A stretch of 50,655 nucleotides of DNA from Polaribacter glomeratus (lineage in GTDB: Bacteria; Bacteroidota; Bacteroidia; Flavobacteriales; Flavobacteriaceae): positions 2,039,379 to 2,090,033 of the forward strand of contig NZ_MSCM01000001.1 of the NCBI RefSeq assembly GCF_002954665.1, given 5' to 3'. A model generated the notes under the pieces. It ran no database searches, was not told where the DNA came from, and saw only the letters and a list, made by a program, of their open reading frames with translations. Position numbers and translations under genes: made by a program. How positions within the stretch are numbered: the stretch's first letter is position 1; each line of letters opens with the position of its first letter. Below, piece by piece: positions 20,801 through 28,586 of the stretch.

Positions 20801-20878
20801 TTTACCCTTAAAAATGCAAAAGAAGTTATTTATTACTTGCAAAATGTTTTTAGTGAGGACTTTATGAAACAAAATTAA
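17849..20878 (+). CDS. Three-domain fusion: APH-type kinase, M23 peptidase domain, class III aminotransferase/phospholyase
   Basis: 1009 residues. An aminoglycoside-phosphotransferase-fold kinase (about 1-330) has the catalytic pattern HxDxxxxN at H202, D204, N209 and a DFG-like IIDFGDA. An M23 peptidase domain (about 395-560) keeps its zinc-ligand pattern with H440, D444 and HLH at 530-532. A class III PLP domain (about 580-1005) carries its Schiff-base lysine at K849 in MGKPLGNGHP. In animals, hydroxylysine kinase is an APH-fold enzyme and its partners are class III-fold ammonia-phospholyases acting on phosphohydroxylysine or phosphoethanolamine, and I recall that such fusions helped reveal that pairing. 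With a hydroxyproline operon close by, hydroxylysine is my preferred substrate, with ethanolamine as the alternative. The M23 domain in a protein without a signal peptide is puzzling. Confidence 0.8.
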   Translation: MVENANKITTKEAEKILFSLYQIQGKASRLPGEIDANFKIKVDKKNTYILKISPENSDENELDFQQSIVAFLADKNPALIAPRIVLDKNKKPISTIYLDKKTTLKVRLLTWIDGRIWSSVNPQLNDLRFSLGKKAGEITKTLQGFHHPKAERIFDWDIAQGLWTKKHVHLFKPEEKELVSYFLNRFENIQYECQKLRKSVVHNDANDNNILVSKDLINPKVTAIIDFGDAVKTQIINDLAVACAYAIMDKNDPLDAALPIIKGYHAAFALEEKELEFLYVLIAMRLVISVTKSAINKIENPRNEYLLISEKPAWNLLKKWRKVSPDFAHFSFRNTCGFNAHPDQEKFEKWSKEHPFSLTQLFPTINKKEIHHLDLSVSSTFVGHQKEFNNLDLFQFKIEQLQKEVPTKILAGGYLEPRNLYTSTEYDTIGNYGNQSRTIHLGVDFWLPENTAVHALFDGEVVIVENDIGDKEYGGLVVLKHQQTAFTFYTLYGHNTAQSVLKHKLGDVIKKGAQVAALANYPENGNWAPHLHFEITLSLLDYKTDFPGVAYLNQIDVWKSLCPDPNLLFKLKGFKENLIDVSEDILADRKKHLGKSLSLQYQKPLHIVKGANQYLIDAFGRKYLDTVNNVAHVGHENFNVVKAGQNQMALLNTNTRYLHENITNLAKELLETLPKELSVLHFVNSGSEANELAIRMIKACTNSDEIIASEHGYHGNTNGTIHISSYKFDGKGGNGKPKNTHIFPIPDTFRGKFRGENSGEKYTHEIQLLIDEIQQQNKEVGGFFIEPIISCGGQVELPNGFLQEAYQKVRKAGGLCVSDEVQTGIGRMGKTFWGFELHNVIPDIVTMGKPLGNGHPIAAVACTKEVAEKFANGMEFFNTFGGNPVSCAIAAEVLREVKRENLQENALKVGEFLKSGLQKLSEEFPIIGDVRGQGLFLGIELVDEQLHPLAEKTDYVINRMKYFGILMSSDGPDHNVIKIKPPITFTLKNAKEVIYYLQNVFSEDFMKQN

Positions 20879-20920
20879 AATCTTATATTTATCATCTATC
20901 ATTTTAAATCAACGACTACT

Positions 20921-23900
20921 ATGTTTAAAAGAATAACTTTACTACTCATTTTAACTATTTCTATTCAAATTTCTGCTCAAAAAAAACAGGAAGAGCCTAC
21001 CAAATGGGATGTAAACAATCCTCATAAAGATTGGAAATACAACTCGTTTAAATTAAACACAAACGAAGGAACTTGGATGAATTTAGATGTTTCTCCTGAT
21101 GGAAAAACCATCGTTTTTGATTTGTTAGGTGATATTTATAAAATGCCAATTACAGGCGGAAAAGCAACTATTTTACGAGCTGGAATGGCGTATGAAGTGC
21201 AACCAAAATTTAGCCCAAACGGAAAATATATTTCATTTACGAGTGATGCAGAAGGCGGCGATAATATTTGGGTGATGACGGCAGACGGAAAGGATGCAAA
21301 ATCGATTACTAAAGAAAGTTTTACTTTACTAAATAACGCAGTTTGGACGCCAGATGGAATGTCTTTAGTTGCTAGAAAACACTTTACTTCTGGCCGTTCT
21401 TTAGGCGCGGGAGAAATGTGGCAATATCCACTTTCTGGCTCTGCAGGTTTGCAATTAACAAAAAGAAAAAATGACCAACAAGATGTAAATGACCCATCCA
21501 TTTCATCCGATGGAAAATACTTGTATTATGCCGAAGATATGTATCCAGGAGGTTTTTTTCAATACAATAAGGACCCAAATAATCAAATTTATGGCATCAA
21601 TCAATATAATTTTGAAACAGGAGAAATTACTCAAATTACTGGTGGTCCTGGAGGAGCTGCAAGACCTGTAATTTCTAAAGACGGTAAATTTTTGGCTTTT
21701 GTAAAACGTATTCGAACAAAATCAGTTTTATATATTCATGAATTAGAAACAGGAAAAGAATGGTCTATTTATGAGAATTTGAGTAAAGATCAAAGTGAAG
21801 CTTGGGCTATTTTTGGCGTCTATCCTTATTTTTCTTGGACGCCAGATGACAAAGACATTCTAATTTGGGCACAAGGAAAAATTAATAAAATTAATATTGA
21901 AACGAGACAAATAACAAACATTCCTTTCGAGGTTAATCAAGAAATTAAATTGGCAAAAACACATCATGTAAAAAGAACCGTTTTTGAAGAAGAATTTACT
22001 TCAAAAATGATTAAAGATGTACAAACTTCTGCAGATGAGAAAACAATTATCTTTACTTCTTTGGGACATATTTATAGCAAGGAATTGCCAAACGGAATTC
22101 CGAAAAGAATTACAACTTTAACCGATTTTGAAGCAGAACCCAGCTTTTCTTTAGATGAGAAATCGGTTTTGTTTGTTACTTGGAATGATGAAAATTTAGG
22201 AGCAATTTATAGCGTAAATTTAGATGGTTCTGGATTACAGAAAATAACTAAAGAAAAAGGTATTTATAGAACTCCTAAATACAATAACGCGGGTTCTAAA
22301 ATCACCTACTTAAAAGAATCCGGAAATGGCGATCAAGGTTTTGATTACACTAAAAAAACTGGAATTTATATTGCTGACATAGATGGCAGCAATGCTAAAA
22401 TGGTTTCCGAAAGTGGTGAATTTCCATCATTTTCTGCTGATGACAAACGAATTTTCTTTCAAACTGGAGGTTCTTTTTTTGGCGGATTAACTAAAAACTT
22501 AAAAAGTGTAGATCTGAATGGTAAAGATGAAAGAAGTCATTTTTCATCAAAACTAGCAAACAGATTAGTGCCTAGCAAAGATAATAAATGGATTGCTTTT
22601 ATTCACTTACACAAATTATTTGTAGCGCCTTTTGTACTAAATGGCAGTGAAATAAATGTAGATCAAAATACAAAATCTTTTAACGTAGAAAGTTTGTCAA
22701 AAAATGCGGGTATCAATTTACATTGGGCAAGTAGCAACAAAGTTTTCTGGACTTTAGGCGATGCATATTTCTCTAAATCGATTGTTGATAATACCACAGA
22801 TCCTTTTGCAAAAACGAATTTAGTTGCTGATGAATCAGCCGGAATTAAAATTAATTTAAAATCAACTTCTGATGTTCCTGAAGGTAGAATTGCATTTAAA
22901 AATGCACGAATCATCACCATGAATGGCAATGAAATTATTGAAGAAGGAACGATTATCATCTACAAAAACAAAATAGAAAAAATAGGAAAAACAAGTGCTA
23001 TTACCGTTCCTTCGGATGCAAAAATGTATGACATGAATGGCAAAACGATAATGCCAGGAATGGTGGATGTTCATGCACATGTTGGTGCTTTTAGAAACGG
23101 ATTAAGTACTCAAAAACATTGGCAATTTTATGCAAATTTAGCATTTGGAGTTACCACTTCTCATGATCCTTCTGTGCATACAGCTGCGGCTTTTACCTTA
23201 GAAGAATTGCAACGAAGCGGACAATTAGTAGGACCAAGAATGTTTTCTACAGGATTTATTTTATATGGTGCAGAAGGAGATTTTAAAGCGGTTGTAAATA
23301 ATTTAGAGGATGCACGTTTTGCGATTGCAAGAACAAAAGCTTTTGGCGCAAAATCCATAAAAAGTTATAATCAACCAAGAAGAGAGCAACGTCAACAAAT
23401 TATGCAAGCTGCTAGAGAATTGGGCGTAAATGTGGTTCCTGAAGGTGGTTCTAGTTTCTACGCAAATATGAGTATGATTTTTGACGGACATACCGGAATT
23501 GAACACAACATTCCTGTAAACCCTGTTTATAAAGACGTTTTATCACTTTGGAAAAACAGCAAAACGGGCTACACTCCTACGCTAATTGTAAATTACGGAG
23601 GAATGAATGGTGAGTTTGAATGGTATCAAAAAAGTAATGTCTGGGAGAATAAAACACTCTTAAAATACACGCCCAGATATGTAATTGACACCAGGTCTCG
23701 ACACAGAACAATGGTTCCTGAAGAAGAGTATATTAACGGACATGTATTAACTTCTAAAACAGTTACAGCCCTAGCAAATGAGGGTGTAAAAGTAAATTTG
23801 GGTGCGCACGGACAATTGCAAGGTTTAGGCGCTCATTGGGAATTATGGATGCTGCAACAAGGCGGAATGTCTAATCACGACGCTTTAAAAGCAGCTACTA

Positions 23901-24196
23901 TAAATGGTGCAGATTATATAGGTGCTGCGGATGAAATTGGTTCTTTAGAAAAAGGAAAATTAGCCGATTTAATTATTATGGATAAAAATCCTTTGGAAGA
24001 TATTCAAAACTCAAACTCGGTAATTTACACCATGGTAAACGGTCGCTTATACGATGTAGATACGATGAACGAAATTGGAAACTATGATGCAAAAAGAAGT
24101 AAATTCTACTTTGAAATGGATGGTTACAACCAAGGAGTTCCTTTTAATGCAAACACAAATAGTTTTACAACTCCTACTTGTAGTTGTCATAATTAA
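20921..24196 (+). CDS. Exported amidohydrolase with N-terminal TolB-type beta-propeller
   Basis: 1091 residues with a signal peptide (MFKRITLLLILTISIQISAQ). Residues about 50-640 hold repeated TolB/WD40-like PD40 blades (patterns such as ISSDGKYLYYAED and FSADDKRIFFQTGG). Residues about 660-1070 form a metal-dependent amidohydrolase domain with HxH at H718 and H720 (GMVDVHAHVG), a later EHNIPV histidine and a C-terminal GSLEKGKLADLIIMD segment as in imidazolonepropionase-like and prolidase-like members. It is likely periplasmic and acts on a small peptide or cyclic amide. It follows the three-domain fusion by 42 bp in the same direction, suggesting co-transcription. Confidence 0.88.
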   Translation: MFKRITLLLILTISIQISAQKKQEEPTKWDVNNPHKDWKYNSFKLNTNEGTWMNLDVSPDGKTIVFDLLGDIYKMPITGGKATILRAGMAYEVQPKFSPNGKYISFTSDAEGGDNIWVMTADGKDAKSITKESFTLLNNAVWTPDGMSLVARKHFTSGRSLGAGEMWQYPLSGSAGLQLTKRKNDQQDVNDPSISSDGKYLYYAEDMYPGGFFQYNKDPNNQIYGINQYNFETGEITQITGGPGGAARPVISKDGKFLAFVKRIRTKSVLYIHELETGKEWSIYENLSKDQSEAWAIFGVYPYFSWTPDDKDILIWAQGKINKINIETRQITNIPFEVNQEIKLAKTHHVKRTVFEEEFTSKMIKDVQTSADEKTIIFTSLGHIYSKELPNGIPKRITTLTDFEAEPSFSLDEKSVLFVTWNDENLGAIYSVNLDGSGLQKITKEKGIYRTPKYNNAGSKITYLKESGNGDQGFDYTKKTGIYIADIDGSNAKMVSESGEFPSFSADDKRIFFQTGGSFFGGLTKNLKSVDLNGKDERSHFSSKLANRLVPSKDNKWIAFIHLHKLFVAPFVLNGSEINVDQNTKSFNVESLSKNAGINLHWASSNKVFWTLGDAYFSKSIVDNTTDPFAKTNLVADESAGIKINLKSTSDVPEGRIAFKNARIITMNGNEIIEEGTIIIYKNKIEKIGKTSAITVPSDAKMYDMNGKTIMPGMVDVHAHVGAFRNGLSTQKHWQFYANLAFGVTTSHDPSVHTAAAFTLEELQRSGQLVGPRMFSTGFILYGAEGDFKAVVNNLEDARFAIARTKAFGAKSIKSYNQPRREQRQQIMQAARELGVNVVPEGGSSFYANMSMIFDGHTGIEHNIPVNPVYKDVLSLWKNSKTGYTPTLIVNYGGMNGEFEWYQKSNVWENKTLLKYTPRYVIDTRSRHRTMVPEEEYINGHVLTSKTVTALANEGVKVNLGAHGQLQGLGAHWELWMLQQGGMSNHDALKAATINGADYIGAADEIGSLEKGKLADLIIMDKNPLEDIQNSNSVIYTMVNGRLYDVDTMNEIGNYDAKRSKFYFEMDGYNQGVPFNANTNSFTTPTCSCHN

Positions 24197-24216
24197 TTTT
24201 TAAAAGTAACAGTAGT

Positions 24217-24648
24217 ATGAAAAAATTAGTATTTTTATTCGCGACGATTTTAGCGCTTTCTTCATGTTCAATAGCAACTGAAGAACAAGACAAAAAAGAC
24301 ATTTTAGCCATTATGGATGCGCAACAAATAGCTTGGTCTAAACATGATTTAGAAGGTTTTATGCAAGGATACTGGAAATCGGATTCTTTAAAATTTCATG
24401 GTAGTAACGGCGTAACACTTGGTTGGGATAAAACTTTAGCAAACTACAAAAAAGGCTATCCAACGCCTGATCATTCAGGAATATTAGAATTTAAAATTAA
24501 TGATATTTCTAAAATCAATGAAGGCGCTTATTATGTAATGGGAGCTTATCATTTAAAAAGGAATGTTGGTGATGCTAAAGGCATATTTATGATCATCTTT
24601 AAAAAGATAAATGGTGAATGGAAAATTATCGCTGATACTTCTTCTTAA
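24217..24648 (+). CDS. SnoaL/DUF4440-like lipoprotein
   Basis: 143 residues with a lipobox-like LALSSCS at the end of a short hydrophobic signal, then an NTF2-fold DUF4440-type domain (AIMDAQQIAWSKHDLEGFMQGYWKSDSLKFHG ... FKKINGEWKIIADTSS). This family holds small binding or isomerase-like proteins without a common known reaction. It follows the amidohydrolase by 20 bp and is probably the last gene of that operon. Its stop overlaps by four bases the stop of the convergent M24 gene. Confidence 0.8.
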   Translation: MKKLVFLFATILALSSCSIATEEQDKKDILAIMDAQQIAWSKHDLEGFMQGYWKSDSLKFHGSNGVTLGWDKTLANYKKGYPTPDHSGILEFKINDISKINEGAYYVMGAYHLKRNVGDAKGIFMIIFKKINGEWKIIADTSS

Positions 24649-25865
24649 TTTTCTTCTGAATATCCAAAAGGATTACTGATAGAATGCATCGGTTTTGTAA
24701 ACCATTTTGGCCCTTGTTTTGTAATATAAATATGGTCTTCTAATCGTATTCCAAATTTATCAGGGACACAAATCATCGGTTCGTTACTAATTGTCATTCC
24801 TATTTCTAAAATAGTATGATCATTTCTTACGAGATAAGGCCATTCATGAATTTCTAATCCAATTCCGTGGCCAGTTCTATGTGGTAATCCAGGTAACTTA
24901 TAATCAGGTCCTAAATTGTGAAATTCTAATATGACTCTAGCTGCCGCATCTATATCTGAACAAGTATTACCTAATTGGGCGGCATCAAATGCTGCTTGTT
25001 GCGTTTCTTTTTCGATGTTCCAAATTCGAGTTTGTTCTTCATTTGCTTTTCCAAAAACATAGGTTCTGGTAATGTCAGAAATATAATCGTGCAACACACA
25101 ACCAGTATCAACTAAAACAACTTCGTTTTCTTCTAAATCTTTTGGCGATTTTACGCCGTGCGGAAATGATGAATCTACCCCAAATAACACAATACAAAAA
25201 TAAGAACCTGAAGGAATTCCGTATTTTATATGTGCATCGTTAATAAAATCAGTTACTTCTTTGGCTGAAATTCCAACACGTAAAATTCTTGCTACAGCCT
25301 TCTGAACTTCTAGAGTAATATTCATTGCTTGTTGCATAATTGCAATTTCAGCATCCGATTTAATCATTCTACAACCGGCGGTAATTGGTTTTGCATTTAC
25401 TAATTTGTATGAGTTTTGACAATTTTGAATTCCGTCAAAAACAAAAAATGGCGTAGCTTCATCCATCGAAATTTTTCCAGAATCGAGACCATTCTCTTTT
25501 AGCAAAGATGTAAATAATTGATAAGGCGATTCATGTTCTTCCCAACCACAAACCGTACCTTCAATCAACATAAAATCGAAAATTGTTCCTTTTTCAAACT
25601 CAGGAGCAATGTAAATAAGTGTGCCGTTTGCAAACAACAAAGCACCAACCATACGTTCGCTCGCATTCCATTTCATTCCTGTAAAATAAAACAAGTTTTT
25701 ACCAGAATGCAAGTACAAAGCGGGTACATTTTGTTCCTGCATTAATTGACACGCTTTGTCAATTCTCTGTTGAAATTCTTCTTTCTGAATTGGTTTTACA
25801 AAATTCACGATTGGTTTAATTGCCGCTAACTCTTCTTTTATTGTTGAACCTCCTATTCCTATCAT
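24645..25865 (-). CDS. M24 family aminopeptidase/Xaa-Pro dipeptidase-like protein
   Basis: 406 residues. A creatinase-like N-terminal domain is followed by the pita-bread catalytic domain with the metal ligand series: DTGCVLHDYISDITR (two Asp), HRTGHGIGLEIHEWP (His), SNEPM (Glu) and RLEDHI (Glu). No signal peptide, so cytoplasmic. Family members remove residues before proline. As the last gene of the minus-strand hydroxyproline operon, 39 bp after the dehydrogenase, it probably splits Xaa-Pro or Xaa-hydroxyproline dipeptides and feeds the pathway. Substrate is inferred from context. Confidence 0.87.
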   Translation of the reverse strand: MIGIGGSTIKEELAAIKPIVNFVKPIQKEEFQQRIDKACQLMQEQNVPALYLHSGKNLFYFTGMKWNASERMVGALLFANGTLIYIAPEFEKGTIFDFMLIEGTVCGWEEHESPYQLFTSLLKENGLDSGKISMDEATPFFVFDGIQNCQNSYKLVNAKPITAGCRMIKSDAEIAIMQQAMNITLEVQKAVARILRVGISAKEVTDFINDAHIKYGIPSGSYFCIVLFGVDSSFPHGVKSPKDLEENEVVLVDTGCVLHDYISDITRTYVFGKANEEQTRIWNIEKETQQAAFDAAQLGNTCSDIDAAARVILEFHNLGPDYKLPGLPHRTGHGIGLEIHEWPYLVRNDHTILEIGMTISNEPMICVPDKFGIRLEDHIYITKQGPKWFTKPMHSISNPFGYSEEN

Positions 25866-25904
25866 TGTGTTTTTTTACGTATCCGTATGTATTTTAATAT
25901 TATC

Positions 25905-27149
25905 TTAAAATTTTCTATCCACATGAAACGGATTGATATCTAAAGATGTTTTTTTATCAGCAATTATTTCTGAAACCAGTTTACCCGTTGCTGGTCCTAA
26001 ACTCCACCCCATCATGGCGTGCCCGGTTGCAAAGGTTACATTTTTACATTTGGATGATTTTCCAATATAAGGCAATCCGTCTGGAGAAAGCGGGCGTAAG
26101 CCGCATTTTGCATCGTCTATTTCTTGCTGATTTATTTTTAAATTTGGATAATACTGTGCCGCAGCTTTTGCAATTGCGTTAACTCTAACTGGGTTTATGT
26201 TGTGATTAATTCCTCCAATTTCCATAGTTCCTGCAAAACGTGTAAATCCGTTCATTGGTGTAACCGCTACTTTTGCCTCCATTAAAATTGCGGGAATTGT
26301 AATCTTCGTTTCTCTATCAACATTAATTCGATATCCTTTTCCTGCTTGCACAGGGATGTTGATATTCAATTTTTTAGCTAAATTTTGAGACCAAGAACCC
26401 GTTGCTATTACAAATTCATCTGCTTTTAAGATCTGATTTTCGGTAGTTACAGAAACTACTTTATCACCTTTAACTTCAATATTTGTTACTTCTTCATTTG
26501 CTAAGATAGTTACGCCTACTTTTTCTAAATAACTCTTTAACTGCGGCATAAATTCATTGGGCGTCATGTGCGCATCTGAATGGTAATATACAGCACCTTT
26601 GATATTTAAAGCTACATTTTTTTCAATTTTAAGAACTTCCTCTTTTGATAAATTTTCAACTTTTAATCCTAAATCGATTGCTTTTTTACCAACATTCCAT
26701 TCTTCCTCACCCGCTTTTTCGGTTTGATAATACATTAACAATCCTTTATGCTGATGAAAAAAATCGAATTCTTTTGATGCTTTTAGTTCTTGATACAATT
26801 CTCTGCTTAGTAAATTAATATCCTTAATAACTGGTAGTGCTTTCTCAACTTTTGATGCTGTCGCAGACTTCTTAAAAGCCAATGTCCATTTTAAAAAATC
26901 CATATCTAAACGTGGTTTTACATAAAAAGGGCTTTCTGAATTAAACATCCATTTTATACCTTTATTAATCATTCCAGGAGCAGCCAAAGAAATTATATGA
27001 CTTGGCGTAATATAACCTGCATTTACGTAAGAAGCTCCGCTAGAAAAATCAGATTTATCTACCACCGTTATTTTATAACCTTCTTTTTGAAGATAATAAG
27101 CGGTGCATAAACCTATAATTCCGCCGCCAATAATAATACAATGTTTCAT
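25905..27149 (-). CDS. FAD-dependent D-amino-acid (D-hydroxyproline) dehydrogenase
   Basis: 414 residues of the DadA/DAAO fold. The dinucleotide-binding motif GGGIIGLCTAYYLQ begins near residue 8; a C-terminal segment (CGLRPLSPDGLPYIG ... GHAMMGWSLGPATGKLVSEI) closes the FAD site. In hydroxyproline catabolism such enzymes oxidise cis-4-hydroxy-D-proline to 1-pyrroline-4-hydroxy-2-carboxylate. The position between a 4-hydroxyproline-epimerase-like gene and a DapA-family gene in one operon supports that role over general D-alanine oxidation. Likely membrane-associated, passing electrons to the respiratory chain. Confidence 0.86.
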   Translation of the reverse strand: MKHCIIIGGGIIGLCTAYYLQKEGYKITVVDKSDFSSGASYVNAGYITPSHIISLAAPGMINKGIKWMFNSESPFYVKPRLDMDFLKWTLAFKKSATASKVEKALPVIKDINLLSRELYQELKASKEFDFFHQHKGLLMYYQTEKAGEEEWNVGKKAIDLGLKVENLSKEEVLKIEKNVALNIKGAVYYHSDAHMTPNEFMPQLKSYLEKVGVTILANEEVTNIEVKGDKVVSVTTENQILKADEFVIATGSWSQNLAKKLNINIPVQAGKGYRINVDRETKITIPAILMEAKVAVTPMNGFTRFAGTMEIGGINHNINPVRVNAIAKAAAQYYPNLKINQQEIDDAKCGLRPLSPDGLPYIGKSSKCKNVTFATGHAMMGWSLGPATGKLVSEIIADKKTSLDINPFHVDRKF

Positions 27150-27169
27150 TTAATTAATGAGTTAATGAA

Positions 27170-27532
27170 TTAATTACTACTTGCACTTTTTCTAGCTTTT
27201 GAAACAATCTTAAGAATTTCCAAAGCTTCATCCATTAATGGTTTTACTTGAACCTCTTCAACAAAACCAGCATCTTTAAGCATTTCTAACCAAAACAATG
27301 TTTCATCAGCTTCTTCAACAACAATAGACATTTTTGAAAAAAATTCTTTTTGAGAACGAGCAATACAAGCTGCTCTATAATTTGCAGCAGTTGTTGTAAC
27401 TGAACGTATTAACTGCCTGCCAATAACTCTTGTAGAATCTGTTTTTTGTATTTTATCGTACAATAAAATTACATCCAAAGCTAGTTGTTTAGTTCTCTTT
27501 TTTAGTAGTTCTACAAATTCTGATTTACTCAT
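27170..27532 (-). CDS. Four-helix-bundle protein (S23/IVS family), copy 1
   Basis: 120 residues predicted as four helices with the family pattern DSTRVIGRQLIRSVTTTAANYRAACIARSQKEFFSKMSIVVEEADETLFWLEML. Relatives are encoded in 23S rRNA intervening sequences and scattered singly through Bacteroidota genomes; their job is not established. It interrupts the hydroxyproline operon, 20 bp after it comes the dehydrogenase and 43 bp before it the epimerase, so it looks inserted without breaking transcription. A second, diverged copy lies at 39032-39397. Confidence 0.85.
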   Translation of the reverse strand: MSKSEFVELLKKRTKQLALDVILLYDKIQKTDSTRVIGRQLIRSVTTTAANYRAACIARSQKEFFSKMSIVVEEADETLFWLEMLKDAGFVEEVQVKPLMDEALEILKIVSKARKSASSN

Positions 27533-27575
27533 AGTTAATTCATTTTATCATTGTTTCAATAATTCATTATTTTTA

Positions 27576-28586
27576 TCAAATCACTTGAAAACCCAATGCA
27601 TACGGATCATCATCAGTATCAATGGTAATGGTGTTTTGTCCGTAAATCTTTGCCCAACCTTTTACGCTTGGTATTATTGCTTTTTGATTTCCTATACATG
27701 TTTCTGCTTCTACTTTACCTGTAAAAGTACTTCCTATATAACTTTCGTGAATAAATTCTTCGCCCACTTTTAATTTTCCTTTGGCAAACAATTGGGCTAA
27801 CCTTGCGGATGTGCCTGTGCCACACGGACTTCTATCAATGGCTTTATCGCCATAAAAAACAGCATTTCTTCCCTGGGAACTTGCATCAATCGGAGTTCCT
27901 GTCCATAATAAATGAGTTACATTTTTAATAGTTTCGTTTTCTGGATGTATAAACCGATTTGTATATTTTTTATTAATTTTTTCTCTTAATCCTTGGGATA
28001 ATTGTATGATTTTTGATGCTGTAAAATCTTGAATTCCGTTAAAATTTTTCTGCGGATCCACAATTGCATAAAAGTTTCCACCATAGGCAACATCAAAAGT
28101 AATTTCACCTAATTCTGGGCAATCAATCGTTAAATTTTCTGCCGCTAAGTAACTTTTTACGTTGGTTAATTTTACCCATTCCACTTTGTTTTCGATTTGT
28201 TTGTATTCTATTTCGACCAAACCAGCAGGCGCTTCCATTCTTATTTTTCCGGGTATTTTTGGCGTTATCAAACCTTCTTCAATGGCAATTGTAATAGTAC
28301 CAATTGTACCGTGTCCGCACATTGGCAAACAACCCGAAGTTTCTATAAATAAAATAGCAAAATCGTTTTCTGGATGGTGAGGTTCATACAAAATTGAACC
28401 ACTCATCATATCATGCCCTCTAGGTTCAAACATTAACCCTTTTCGAATCCAGTCGTATTCTTTTAAAAAATAAAGTCTTTTTTCGTTCATGGTTTTCCCT
28501 ATCAAATCAGGACCTCCACTTTTTATAACTCTCACAGGGTTTCCGCAGGTATGCGCATCAATACAAACAAACGTATGTTTACTCAT
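27576..28586 (-). CDS. 4-hydroxyproline 2-epimerase (proline racemase family)
   Basis: 336 residues. Both catalytic cysteines of the epimerase/racemase type are present: C90 in MCGHGTIG and C255 in DRSPCGTGTSA; a Thr at the second position would have pointed to trans-3-hydroxyproline dehydratase. The family converts trans-4-hydroxy-L-proline to cis-4-hydroxy-D-proline without cofactor. The neighbours (D-amino-acid dehydrogenase, DapA-like deaminase, semialdehyde dehydrogenase) complete the pathway and favour hydroxyproline over proline as the substrate. Its start overlaps the end of the DUF885 gene by eight bases, showing translational coupling. Confidence 0.9.
   Translation of the reverse strand: MSKHTFVCIDAHTCGNPVRVIKSGGPDLIGKTMNEKRLYFLKEYDWIRKGLMFEPRGHDMMSGSILYEPHHPENDFAILFIETSGCLPMCGHGTIGTITIAIEEGLITPKIPGKIRMEAPAGLVEIEYKQIENKVEWVKLTNVKSYLAAENLTIDCPELGEITFDVAYGGNFYAIVDPQKNFNGIQDFTASKIIQLSQGLREKINKKYTNRFIHPENETIKNVTHLLWTGTPIDASSQGRNAVFYGDKAIDRSPCGTGTSARLAQLFAKGKLKVGEEFIHESYIGSTFTGKVEAETCIGNQKAIIPSVKGWAKIYGQNTITIDTDDDPYALGFQVI

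Noticed and set aside
17849..20878. Aminoglycoside resistance gene
   Set aside because: The APH-fold kinase is one part of a metabolic three-domain fusion; the PLP domain and context favour amino-acid or amine breakdown.
27576..28586. trans-3-hydroxyproline dehydratase or proline racemase
   Set aside because: Both catalytic positions are cysteine, which excludes the dehydratase, and the neighbours fit 4-hydroxyproline better than proline.
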